In this document: positions 1-8,024 of the stretch, piece by piece
Position numbering within the stretch: the first letter of the stretch is position 1
How the letters are laid out: every line of letters begins with the position of its first letter
From: Faecalicatena sp. Marseille-Q4148
Lineage (GTDB): Bacteria; Bacillota; Clostridia; Lachnospirales; Lachnospiraceae
DNA: 64,000 nt
Direction of reading: 5' to 3'
NCBI GenBank assembly: GCA_018228665.1
Contig: CP073692.1
Coordinates: 434,001-498,000 of the forward strand
The notes under the pieces: model-generated
Databases searched by the model: none
What the model saw: the letters and a program-made list of their open reading frames with translations, nothing else
Told to the model about the DNA's origin: nothing
Made by a program: the position numbers and the translations under genes

Positions 1-1
1 G

Positions 2-1270
2 CTTCGTGATGACGTATATTTTCATCCGGGAAAATATCAGGATGGACGTAAAATGACAGCAGAAGACGTAAAATATTCATTGGAACGCTCTCATAATGAA
101 TCGGCTTTAGCCAGACTGGCAATGTTAGATCACTGTGAGGTTATTGATGAGTATACTGTAAAATGTGTACTTCAGACACCAGATGCATCGTTCCTCCCAG
201 CACTTACTAACAGTGGAAATGTTATTGTTCCGAAAGAAGAAGTTGAAGGTTGGGGAGACGAGTTTGGAGCACACTTTGTAGGAACAGGTCCGTTTATGAT
301 GGATGAATGGAAAACAGATGAAGGCGTAAATTTTGTTAAATTCGATAAATACTGGGGTGGAGATGTTTATCTTGATGGATTGAATTTTGTATATATTACA
401 GAAGTAAACCAGAGAGTGAATGCTCTGAAAAATGGTGATGTTGATATTGCTTGTGATCTCGCAGGAGAAGGAATCGAAGATATTAAAGCAGATGACAATC
501 TTGTAATGAGCCAGGAGCCTGGTATGGGAGTAAACTACATTTATTTTAATATGGCAAATGGTCCGACAGCTGATATTAGAGTTCGTAAAGCTCTACAAAT
601 GGCAGTAGATCGTGAAGCTATGGTTGCAGCTCTTTATCAGTATGGAGAATGTCAGCCGGCATACCTTCCGTTACCGCCAGCTTCTTGGGGATATGATGAA
701 TCATTAGAAGATATCATTCCAGAGTATGATGTAGAAGGTGCAAAAAAATTACTTGCGGAAGCAGGATATCCTGATGGATTTGAGTTGGATTACTATACAG
801 GTGATTCAGCTACATCGAAAAAAATAGGTGAAATTTTCCAGCAATTTTGTGCTCAGGTTGGTGTGACAATTAATATTCATCAGGCAGCATGGGGAACTTT
901 TAGTGAGATTGGAGCTTCAGGTAATGCAGATATTATTGCTATGAGTTGGACTTGGTTCCCAGATCCATATTTTTACTTAGATAAAATGTTCCATGAAGAA
1001 TCTCTTGGTACGTTAGGTAATGGTCAGCAGTTTAATATTCCTGAAGTAAATGAGCTTTTAGATAAAGCAGTTACAATCTCAGATCAAGAAGAAAGAGCAA
1101 AAATTTATAAGGAAGCGTTAAAGCTTATTGTTGAACAATATCCTCAGATCGACTATTGTGTAGCAAATATCAATACAGGTATGAGCAAAAAAGTACAGAA
1201 TTATGTTGTTCGTCCTGATAAAACAATTGAAATAGCAGGTGACGGACATAACGTATGGTTAGCAAAATAA
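2..1270 (+). CDS. Peptide/oligopeptide ABC transporter substrate-binding protein (partial, 5' end outside window)
   Basis: Extracellular solute-binding protein of family 5 (SBP_bac_5; Dpp/Opp/Nik type) that should capture peptides or similar solutes at the cell surface and deliver them to the permeases encoded just downstream. The reading frame is open from the window edge: before the first ATG at 53 it already encodes the family's typical lead-in LRDDVYFHPGKYQDGRKMTA, so 53 is not the true start and the N-terminus with signal peptide and lipobox is missing. About 422 residues are visible. Family features include the TAEDVKYSLERS stretch, the GTGPFMM segment and the VRKALQMAVDREAMV segment near the hinge. 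A hairpin at 1291-1316 separates it from the permease genes. Ligand cannot be read from sequence. Confidence 0.93.
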   Translation, partial: LRDDVYFHPGKYQDGRKMTAEDVKYSLERSHNESALARLAMLDHCEVIDEYTVKCVLQTPDASFLPALTNSGNVIVPKEEVEGWGDEFGAHFVGTGPFMMDEWKTDEGVNFVKFDKYWGGDVYLDGLNFVYITEVNQRVNALKNGDVDIACDLAGEGIEDIKADDNLVMSQEPGMGVNYIYFNMANGPTADIRVRKALQMAVDREAMVAALYQYGECQPAYLPLPPASWGYDESLEDIIPEYDVEGAKKLLAEAGYPDGFELDYYTGDSATSKKIGEIFQQFCAQVGVTINIHQAAWGTFSEIGASGNADIIAMSWTWFPDPYFYLDKMFHEESLGTLGNGQQFNIPEVNELLDKAVTISDQEERAKIYKEALKLIVEQYPQIDYCVANINTGMSKKVQNYVVRPDKTIEIAGDGHNVWLAK

Positions 1271-1290
1271 TATATTGATATATTATGACA

Positions 1291-1316
1291 AGGAGTGCCG
1301 CACTCGTGGCACTCCT
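1291..1316 (+). terminator. Intercistronic hairpin between binding protein and permease genes
   Basis: AGGAGTGCC pairs perfectly with GGCACTCCT over 9 bp around an 8-nt loop, followed by AATTTTAAAA rather than a clean T-run. Such a structure between a binding-protein gene and its permeases usually acts as a partial terminator or 3' stabiliser, giving more binding protein than membrane components. That role here is inference; the hairpin itself is seen. Confidence 0.6.
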
Positions 1317-1391
1317 AATTTTAAAATATGTGTCTATAAGAAATGGAAAGAGTGATTATCTTTCCAGATGAAGGGAAAGGAGAACAACAGT

Positions 1392-2354
1392 ATGTTAAAG
1401 ATGATCTTAAAGCGTATCTTACAATTAATCCCAGTACTGTTGATTACAATGAGTATAACGTTTGTTATCACTCGGGTTCTTCCGGGAAATCCTGCGGTTT
1501 CGATTCTTGGACCACAGGCAACTGCAGAAGATATTGCCAAGATGGAAGAAGAAATGGGATTAAATGATCCGCTTCCAGTTCAATATATTAATTATATGAA
1601 AGGAATCCTAATGGGGGATTTAGGAACTTCTTATCGGTATAATCGTCCAGTAGCAGATTTGATTTTAGAGAAACTTCCTAACACATTACAAATAGCAGCA
1701 GCGAGTCTTATTATTGCTTTACTAATAGGGGTTCCGGTAGGGATAATATCGGCGGTAAAACAGTATTCAGCATTTGACTATATTTCCATGATAGCAGCAT
1801 TAATAGGTGTATCTATGCCCGCGTTTTGGTTAGGATTAATGCTTGTATTAATATTCAGTGTAAATCTCGGATGGTTTCCAACAATGGGAATGGGAAATCT
1901 TGCAAATGGAATCGGAGATGTAATATCACATCTGTTTTTACCGTCGCTTTGTCTTTCCTTTGGAAGTATGGCTAACTTTGCGAGAATCAGTCGTTCTAGT
2001 ATGCTGGAAGTGATTGATCAAGATTATATGAAAGCTGTTCGAGCAAAAGGAATTCGTGAAGGTGTTGTTATTATCAAACATGGATTGAAAAATGCGCTTC
2101 CGCCAATTGTAACGGTACTTGGTATGCGTATATCAGCTCTGATGACAGGAGCCATTATGATAGAAACAATCTTTTCATGGCCAGGAATCGGACGATTGAT
2201 TGTCGATGCAATTAATAATAATGATTTTGAAATGATTCAGGGAACCGTTTTATTTATGGCAATTTTATATGTTACAGTAAACCTGATTGTAGATATTGTA
2301 TATCTGTATATTAATCCGAAAGTAAGCTATGAATCCGAAAGGAGGGCAGGCTAA
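1392..2354 (+). CDS. dppB: Peptide ABC transporter permease, DppB/OppB type
   Basis: Inner-membrane permease of the binding-protein-dependent transport family (BPD_transp_1), one half of the transmembrane channel. 320 residues: TM1 near residues 8-30 (ILQLIPVLLITMSITFVI), then the VLPGNP turn typical of DppB, a cluster of central helices, and the cytoplasmic EAA-like coupling loop (KAVRAKGIREGVVIIKHG) that docks on the ATPase. The start is the ATG at 1392, which has GGAG nine bases upstream; an in-frame ATG at 1368 would add eight non-family residues and lies upstream of this site. Its stop overlaps the next start as TAATG, indicating translational coupling. The name dppB is by family; peptide class is not proven. 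Confidence 0.93.
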   Translation: MLKMILKRILQLIPVLLITMSITFVITRVLPGNPAVSILGPQATAEDIAKMEEEMGLNDPLPVQYINYMKGILMGDLGTSYRYNRPVADLILEKLPNTLQIAAASLIIALLIGVPVGIISAVKQYSAFDYISMIAALIGVSMPAFWLGLMLVLIFSVNLGWFPTMGMGNLANGIGDVISHLFLPSLCLSFGSMANFARISRSSMLEVIDQDYMKAVRAKGIREGVVIIKHGLKNALPPIVTVLGMRISALMTGAIMIETIFSWPGIGRLIVDAINNNDFEMIQGTVLFMAILYVTVNLIVDIVYLYINPKVSYESERRAG

Positions 2355-3259
2355 TGGGAGCAAAAGAAGTAACAAAAGGTTTGAGTGAAGCCAGCCAGCA
2401 GGAGATGCTTCTGAAAGAAAGGAAAGCAAATAGTGCGTGGAGGAAACTTTGTAGAAATAAGTCTGCTATGTTTGGTTTGGTACTGGTAGTATTTGTAACA
2501 GTAGTTTCTATTTTAGGTCCGTTTTTATATAATGTTGACCCAGCGGCAATGGATTTTTTAAAAGTCAACGCAAAACCAGGTACACCGGGGCTGCCTTTAG
2601 GTGCAGATAATCTCGGTCGAGATATGTTAGCAAGATTGATTCACGGTGGAAGAGTTTCTTTAGTTGTTGCTGTAGGCGGTATGGCCGTAGGAGCTGTTAT
2701 TGGCATTTTGGCTGGTCTTATATCAGGATATGCAGGAGGAAAAGTGGATGCAGTTATTATGCGTATTATGGATGGTATGTCTGCATTTCCATTTACATTA
2801 TTAGCATTAATGTTAATGACTGCTCTTGGTGCCGGAATGGAAAATGTAATTCTTTCCATTGGTATTGCAAGCGTACCGGGATATGCCAGAATGGCAAGAG
2901 GTCAGGTTCTGGTTGTAAAAAATGAAGAATATATCAAAGCTGTTAAAGCGTTTGGGGCAAGTAATAGCAGAGTATTGTTTAAGCATTTGCTTCCAAATAT
3001 TGTATCTTCATTAATTGTGTATGCTACATTGAATGTTGCAGGTGCAATTCTTACAGAAGCATCACTTAGCTTCCTCGGAATGGGTATTACACCACCAGAT
3101 GTATCTTGGGGATCTATTTTGAAAGATGGGCAAGATGTTATGAGAAGTGCAAGTCATATTGCAACATACTCTGGTTTTGCAATTTTAATTACAGTATTAG
3201 GATTTAACCTTTTGGGTGATGGAATTCGCGATGTATTAGATCCTAAGATGAAAAAATAG
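2354..3259 (+). CDS. dppC: Peptide ABC transporter permease, DppC/OppC type
   Basis: Second membrane permease of the Dpp/Opp transporter, pairing with the preceding gene product. 301 residues. The N-terminal cytoplasmic tail with WRKLCRNKSAMFGLVLV (OppC_N segment) leads into TM1; LGADNLGRDMLARLIHGGR is the hallmark DppC motif before the BPD_transp_1 domain; the EAA-like coupling loop reads IKAVKAFGASNSRVLFKHLL; it ends in LLGDGIRDVLDPKMKK, a typical C-terminus. Translation starts at the ATG overlapping the upstream stop, with GGAGG about 9 bases before it. It is followed after 17 bases by the first ATPase gene. Confidence 0.94.
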   Translation: MGAKEVTKGLSEASQQEMLLKERKANSAWRKLCRNKSAMFGLVLVVFVTVVSILGPFLYNVDPAAMDFLKVNAKPGTPGLPLGADNLGRDMLARLIHGGRVSLVVAVGGMAVGAVIGILAGLISGYAGGKVDAVIMRIMDGMSAFPFTLLALMLMTALGAGMENVILSIGIASVPGYARMARGQVLVVKNEEYIKAVKAFGASNSRVLFKHLLPNIVSSLIVYATLNVAGAILTEASLSFLGMGITPPDVSWGSILKDGQDVMRSASHIATYSGFAILITVLGFNLLGDGIRDVLDPKMKK

Positions 3260-3276
3260 AGGAAAGGAGAAACGCT

Positions 3277-4287
3277 ATGAGTAATGAACCATTATTAAAA
3301 GTGGAAAATTTGAAAACACATTTTAATACGGCTACTGGGATTGCTAAAGCAGTAGACGGTGTTACTTTTTCATTAGAATATGGACAGACGCTAGGAATCG
3401 TAGGAGAATCTGGCTGCGGAAAAAGTGTAACTTCTTCTTCTATTATGCGTCTGCTGCCAAAGAATGGTCACATTGTTGACGGTAAAATTATGTTTGAAGG
3501 GAAAGATTTGGCAAAACTGAGTCAAAAAGAAATGCTTCAGATTCGTGGAAATGACATTTCAATGATTTTTCAGGATCCAATGACTGCTCTTGATCCAGTT
3601 TATACAATTGGATCGCAGATTATGGAAGTAATTAATGCACATCAGAAACTATCAAAAGCAGAAGCAAAACAATATGCGATAAAAGTTTTAAAAATGGTTG
3701 GAATTCCAGAAGCAGAAAAACGTTTGAAATCTTATCCGCATGAATTTTCTGGTGGTATGAGACAAAGAGTTATTATTGCTATGGCGATAGCATGTAATCC
3801 TAAGCTTATCATTGCAGATGAACCAACTACAGCTTTAGATGTAACTGTACAGGCACAAGTTCTTGGGTTAATGAAAGATATTCAGAAGGAGTCAAATTCT
3901 TCTATTATTCTTGTTACACATAATTTAGGTGTTGTATGGAAAATGTGTGATACAGTCATGGTTATGTATGCAGGAAAAACGGTAGAGTATGCAGATGCTA
4001 AGACATTGTATGCAGATGCTCGTCATCCATACACATGGGGATTGTTAAAATCTATGCCGAAAGTAACGGATGATCCGAATGTACCATTAACTTCAATTCC
4101 GGGAACTCCTCCAGATTTGAAATTAACAGGAGGAAGTTGCAATTTCCATAATCGTTGCAAGTATTGTCAAGAAATATGTAAAACAAAATGTCCGGAGATG
4201 AGAGAAGTAGAACCTGGACATTTTGTATCCTGTCATTTTACAAAAGAAGAGTTAGAAAAGATAGAACAGACGGGGGGTAAAGAGTAA
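3277..4287 (+). CDS. dppD: Peptide ABC transporter ATP-binding protein, DppD/OppD type
   Basis: Cytoplasmic ATPase that powers the peptide transporter as a heterodimer with the next gene product. 336 residues. Walker A GESGCGKS at residues 43-50, a Q-loop region IFQDPMTALDP, the ABC signature FSGGMRQRV, Walker B LIIADEPT and the switch histidine in LVTHNLG. The C-terminal oligopeptide-transporter extension carries a cluster of cysteines (CNFHNRCKYCQEIC), the pattern associated with an iron-sulfur cluster in Dpp/Opp ATPases. The ribosome site GGAAAGGAG precedes ATG 3277. The stop overlaps the next start (TAATG). Confidence 0.95.
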   Translation: MSNEPLLKVENLKTHFNTATGIAKAVDGVTFSLEYGQTLGIVGESGCGKSVTSSSIMRLLPKNGHIVDGKIMFEGKDLAKLSQKEMLQIRGNDISMIFQDPMTALDPVYTIGSQIMEVINAHQKLSKAEAKQYAIKVLKMVGIPEAEKRLKSYPHEFSGGMRQRVIIAMAIACNPKLIIADEPTTALDVTVQAQVLGLMKDIQKESNSSIILVTHNLGVVWKMCDTVMVMYAGKTVEYADAKTLYADARHPYTWGLLKSMPKVTDDPNVPLTSIPGTPPDLKLTGGSCNFHNRCKYCQEICKTKCPEMREVEPGHFVSCHFTKEELEKIEQTGGKE

Positions 4288-5282
4288 TGCCAGAAAATAA
4301 AAATGATATTATTCTGCAAGTCGATCATTTGACGAAAACATTCCAAGTGAAAAGTTCTAAACTTTTTGAAAAGCCATCTGCTCTGAATGCAGTAAATGAT
4401 GTTTCGTTTGAGGTAAAAAGAGGAGAAACAATTGGGATCATTGGAGAATCTGGTTGTGGAAAGTCTACGCTTGGGAAAACACTTTTGCGTTTGATTCCAG
4501 CAACGTCAGGAGATGTAATCTATAATGGGAAGTCCTTGATGAAACTGAATAAAAAAGAAATGAATGCACTCCGGAAGGAAATTAACATGGTGTTTCAGGA
4601 TCCATATTCATCTCTTGATCCGCGTATGACAACAGGTGATTTGATTGAAGAGCCGATGATTATTCATAATATCGGAACGCCGGAAGAAAGAAAAAAGAGA
4701 GTGATTGAACTCTTGAAATTAGTTGGACTTGATTATTATCATTCAATTCGCTATCCACATGAGTTTTCCGGAGGACAGAGACAGCGTATTAATATTGCAA
4801 GGGCATTGGCAATGGATGTAAAATTATTGGTATGTGATGAACCGGTTTCGGCTCTTGATGTTTCTGTTCAGGCACAAGTTCTTAATCTGCTAAAAGAATT
4901 AAAAGATTCTTTGGGGTTAACATATATTTTTATATCACATGATTTAAGTGTTGTAAAATATATTAGTGACAGAATTATTATTATGTATTTAGGCAGAATT
5001 ATGGAAATGGGAAATGCTGATGAGATTTATAAGAATCCGGCACATCCATATACAAAAGCACTCTTTTCTGCAATTCCGCCGACAAGCCCGTTTGAAGAAA
5101 AAGAAGCAATTGAATTAACAGGTGAGATTCCAAGTCCGCTAAATATGCCGCCTGGATGTCCGTTTGGGAATCGCTGTCCATATTGTACCGAGGAGTGCAA
5201 AAAAGCGATTCCAGAATTAAAAGAAATGGGAAATGGACACAAAGTCGCCTGTATTCGATATCAGCGAGGAGAAATAGAGTAA
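4287..5282 (+). CDS. dppF: Peptide ABC transporter ATP-binding protein, DppF/OppF type
   Basis: Second ATPase of the peptide transporter. 331 residues with Walker A GESGCGKS at 53-60, FQDPYSSLDPR, signature FSGGQRQRI, Walker B LLVCDEPVSALD and the H-loop ISHDLS. The C-terminal extension again has clustered cysteines (GCPFGNRCPYCTEECKK). It is coupled to dppD by a TAATG overlap and is the last gene before a strong hairpin terminator, closing the transporter operon. Assignment to the F rather than D position rests on order and on the ADAHPYT-type tail; substrate is unknown. Confidence 0.95.
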   Translation: MPENKNDIILQVDHLTKTFQVKSSKLFEKPSALNAVNDVSFEVKRGETIGIIGESGCGKSTLGKTLLRLIPATSGDVIYNGKSLMKLNKKEMNALRKEINMVFQDPYSSLDPRMTTGDLIEEPMIIHNIGTPEERKKRVIELLKLVGLDYYHSIRYPHEFSGGQRQRINIARALAMDVKLLVCDEPVSALDVSVQAQVLNLLKELKDSLGLTYIFISHDLSVVKYISDRIIIMYLGRIMEMGNADEIYKNPAHPYTKALFSAIPPTSPFEEKEAIELTGEIPSPLNMPPGCPFGNRCPYCTEECKKAIPELKEMGNGHKVACIRYQRGEIE

Positions 5283-5285
5283 ATG

Positions 5286-5324
5286 AAACTGGTGCAGGAA
5301 GATTGTTCTTGCACCAGTTTTAAA
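5286..5324 (+). terminator. Rho-independent terminator of the dpp operon
   Basis: AAACTGGTGCA pairs with TGCACCAGTTT (11 bp, perfect) around a 13-nt loop just after the dppF stop, followed by TTTAAAAA-type sequence. The T-run is short but the stem is strong. Confidence 0.75.
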
Positions 5325-5430
5325 AAGTAAATTCCTTATCTTACTTATACTGCTGCAATATCTTTTCAAGTAGCTATTTTTAGATAGATATGATATTATG
5401 AGAGAAGAATTTTGCGGAAGGATGAGGAAA

Positions 5431-6633
5431 TTGGCAATTACAGTTAAAGATGTGGTAGGCATAGCGGAGAAAAAAGGCTGTATTCTTGCTACAGGTAAAG
5501 AGAATCTTGATACAGTAGTATTTTATGTCGATGGTATGGAAATTCCGAATATGGAGGCATGGATGCGGCCAAATGTGCTTTATATTACAACGGGGTATGC
5601 ATATAGTGGAACAAAAGAAAGATTATTGTCACTAGTAAAAAGCTTAAATGAGGTAAAGGCAGCAGCGCTTGCGATAAAATCTCGTTTTATTGGTGCATAT
5701 ATGGACGACTTTTTAAAGTTAGCAGAGGAATACCAGTTTCCTATTATCATTATGCCAGAAGAGCTCCCATTTGTTGAACTGAATTATGCTATAATGGAAG
5801 CGCTTGTAACTTCACGGCATAATGATGAAGTGAAATATAAACATGAAGAAGCAAATAAAAGGAAAAGCGATAAGAAATTATTTATCGATTTTCTATCGGG
5901 TAATATTTCTTATGGGGAAGAACAGAAGCAGCGAGCTATAAAGCAGAGCTGGCCTAAGCCACCATATTATGTTATGTTGTTGGAGATAGAAGGAATATCT
6001 GAAGGAGAGTTAGAAGAACAAGCAGAAACAATAGAACAAAGTGTTCGTGGTATTTTGTTAGAAGAAAACGGTACTTCAATTGTATTGTACAACAATAAGA
6101 TATTTCCTTGTATCGTAAAGAAAAACTTGCAAGAATCAAATCAAGAATACTTTGAAAAGGTTCAAAAACAAGTCGCAGAGAAAACGGGATATGATGTGTT
6201 GATTGGGGTTTCTGAAGAAGCAAACTCATATCAGAATTTTCATGAGATTTATCAAGGAGCAATGGATGCATTGGAGATTGCACGAAGTCGAGAGATAGAA
6301 GGAAAAGTAGTCTGCATTAATAAAGTAGGGTATTGGAAACTACTAAAAGAAATTAGCCGTGAACAAGTATGTAAGGAGTATGTTTCAAGAGAATTAGATG
6401 CATTGATACACTATGATAAAGAAAATGAAAGTGATTTAGTCGAAACACTTGAATCTTTGGTGAATCACTTAGGGGCAAGAAATACAACGGCGACAAGTTT
6501 ATATCTTCATAGGAATACATTGATGTATCGAATTAAGAAAATTGAGCATTTGACAGGATATGATTTGTCGAATCCGGAAAGTATATTGGAATTATCACTT
6601 GCTTTGCGATTAAAAAAATTTATTCATGAATAA
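5431..6633 (+). CDS. PucR family transcriptional regulator
   Basis: DNA-binding regulator with an N-terminal PucR-like ligand domain (residues 1-120), a GGDEF-related middle segment and a C-terminal PucR-type helix-turn-helix (HLGARNTTATSLYLHRNTLM, then YRIKKIEHLTGYDL). PucR proteins control purine, amine, amino-acid or peptide catabolism. I chose a TTG start at 5431: GGAAGGA at 5416-5422 sits eight bases upstream and the product then begins (M)AITVKDVV, the usual family N-terminus. An ATG at 5398 is in frame but has no ribosome site and lies almost on top of a TATGAT -10-like box at 5389-5394. Placed between the peptide transporter and the M20 hydrolase, it probably senses the transported substrate and controls both. 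Confidence 0.88.
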   Translation: MAITVKDVVGIAEKKGCILATGKENLDTVVFYVDGMEIPNMEAWMRPNVLYITTGYAYSGTKERLLSLVKSLNEVKAAALAIKSRFIGAYMDDFLKLAEEYQFPIIIMPEELPFVELNYAIMEALVTSRHNDEVKYKHEEANKRKSDKKLFIDFLSGNISYGEEQKQRAIKQSWPKPPYYVMLLEIEGISEGELEEQAETIEQSVRGILLEENGTSIVLYNNKIFPCIVKKNLQESNQEYFEKVQKQVAEKTGYDVLIGVSEEANSYQNFHEIYQGAMDALEIARSREIEGKVVCINKVGYWKLLKEISREQVCKEYVSRELDALIHYDKENESDLVETLESLVNHLGARNTTATSLYLHRNTLMYRIKKIEHLTGYDLSNPESILELSLALRLKKFIHE

Positions 6634-6684
6634 AAATGAACTCTACTCTAAAGTGATTCTTGCATTCAGAAGTGGAGTATTAGA

Positions 6685-7833
6685 ATGGAATCAATTGAAA
6701 GAATTAAACAGGACATTGTTACATTTGCAGAAGAAAAAAAGGAAGAATTTGAACAAACCAGTTCTTATATTTTTGCACATCCGGAACTGGCATTCCATGA
6801 ATACAAATCACAGGCAGCGCTTTGTGATCTGCTTGAAAAATATGGATTTAAGGTAACAAGAGGTGTTGGAAGTCTTGAAACAGCATTTGAAGCAGTGTAC
6901 GATTCCGGAAAGCCGGGGAAAACAGTAGCCTTAATGGGAGAATATGATTGTTTGCCGGAGATTGGTCATGGATGTGGTCATAATCTGATTGGTACATCTG
7001 CAGCAGGCGGAGGTATTGTCTTAAAAGAAATCATGGAGAAGTATGATATTGGTGGTGTCCTGAAAGTACTTGGAACTCCTGCAGAAGAAAAGGGCAGTGG
7101 AAAAGCAATTATGGTTCGAGAAGGAGTTTTTAAAGGAATTGATGCAGCATTATTAATGCATCCGATGGATTCTTCTGTTCCGGATGATATTTCTTTCGCA
7201 TCTGTTGCAATTGAATTTACATTTCATGGAAAACCGGCTCATGCGGCAGCCTGTCCATGGAAGGGAGCAAATGCTTTAAGTGGGGTACAGCTGATGTTCC
7301 ATGCAGTTGATATGATGCGCCTTCATATGAAAGATTACAGCCGTGTTCATGGAATTATTACAGAAGGCGGTGTAGCACATAATACTGTCACAGATGAAGC
7401 GAAAGCAGTGTTTAATATTCGTGCATTAGAGTATGATTATATGATGGAACTCGTAGAAATGATCCGCAACTGTGCAAAAGGCGCGGCAATTGCAACTGGT
7501 ACGACAGTGGAAGAAAAGCAGTTGGATGAAATTGTGAAGGATGTGCGAAACAATAAGAAATTGGTTCAATATGTTCGCAGCAATATGGAATTTATCGGAG
7601 AAGACTATATTGAACGTGATCTTACACAGGGAATTGGTTCAACTGATGTGGGAAATGTCACACATGAAATTCCTGCAATTCAGTTCTATGTAAAACTGAA
7701 AGAGAATGTAGGAACACATACAAAGGAATTTGCTGTAGCAGCTGGTGGAGAAGAAGGAAAGAGAAATCTTCATACATCTGTGCAGCTGCTGGCGATGAGT
7801 GCCTGTGATGTGCTGTTAGAGAAAGAAGATTAG
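6685..7833 (+). CDS. M20 family amidohydrolase (AbgB/aminoacylase-like metallopeptidase)
   Basis: Cytoplasmic metal-dependent hydrolase of amide bonds in small substrates such as N-acyl amino acids, dipeptides or p-aminobenzoyl-glutamate. 382 residues, the usual M20D length. Metal-site motifs: GEYDCLPEIGHGCGHN (H95, C97, H99), the catalytic/metal acid pair EE134-135 in TPAEEKGSG and MHPMD. The central lid/dimerisation domain starts near FHGKPAHAAACPW. GGAG lies seven bases before ATG 6685. It is 51 bases after the PucR gene and ends in a hairpin terminator. Peptide importer, PucR and M20 hydrolase suggest import of a small peptide or acyl amino acid followed by intracellular cleavage; the exact substrate is not inferable. 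Confidence 0.9.
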   Translation: MESIERIKQDIVTFAEEKKEEFEQTSSYIFAHPELAFHEYKSQAALCDLLEKYGFKVTRGVGSLETAFEAVYDSGKPGKTVALMGEYDCLPEIGHGCGHNLIGTSAAGGGIVLKEIMEKYDIGGVLKVLGTPAEEKGSGKAIMVREGVFKGIDAALLMHPMDSSVPDDISFASVAIEFTFHGKPAHAAACPWKGANALSGVQLMFHAVDMMRLHMKDYSRVHGIITEGGVAHNTVTDEAKAVFNIRALEYDYMMELVEMIRNCAKGAAIATGTTVEEKQLDEIVKDVRNNKKLVQYVRSNMEFIGEDYIERDLTQGIGSTDVGNVTHEIPAIQFYVKLKENVGTHTKEFAVAAGGEEGKRNLHTSVQLLAMSACDVLLEKED

Positions 7834-7870
7834 GGAACGCCCTAATTCAATAAAACTATAAATGTATGAA

Positions 7871-7907
7871 AAGTCGGCTAAAAACGAAGTTTTTGACCGG
7901 CTTTTTT
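7871..7907 (+). terminator. Rho-independent terminator after the M20 gene
   Basis: AAGTCGGCTAAAAAC pairs with GTTTTTGACCGGCTT (two wobbles, one mismatch) around GAA, followed by a T6 run. A smaller perfect hairpin (TTAGGGAACGCCCTAA) covers the M20 stop codon just upstream at 7831-7846. Confidence 0.8.
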
Positions 7908-7971
7908 GACTGTGCTGGCTTTTAAGAAAGCTTTCTATACAAGAGAAGTTTTCTGATGTATAATAATGCTA

Positions 7972-7998
7972 TTGATAGTTTTGACAAATAAGTATAAT
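7972..7998 (+). promoter_or_regulatory. Probable promoter of the alarmone synthetase gene
   Basis: TTGATA at 7972-7977 and TATAAT at 7993-7998 separated by 15 bp, upstream of the start at 8025. A TTGACA at 7981-7986 is too close to the -10 to serve. The short spacer makes this moderate evidence. Confidence 0.45.
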
Positions 7999-8024
7999 CT
8001 TTGCATTTACGGAAAGGTGAAAGA

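Noticed and set aside
6626..6856. 76-codon open frame overlapping the PucR and M20 genes
   Set aside because: It runs out of frame through the M20 N-terminus, whose family motifs and ribosome site are clear.
7981..7998. TTGACA plus TATAAT upstream of the alarmone synthetase gene as one promoter
   Set aside because: The spacing is 6 bp; TTGATA at 7972 with a 15-bp spacer is the better partner.
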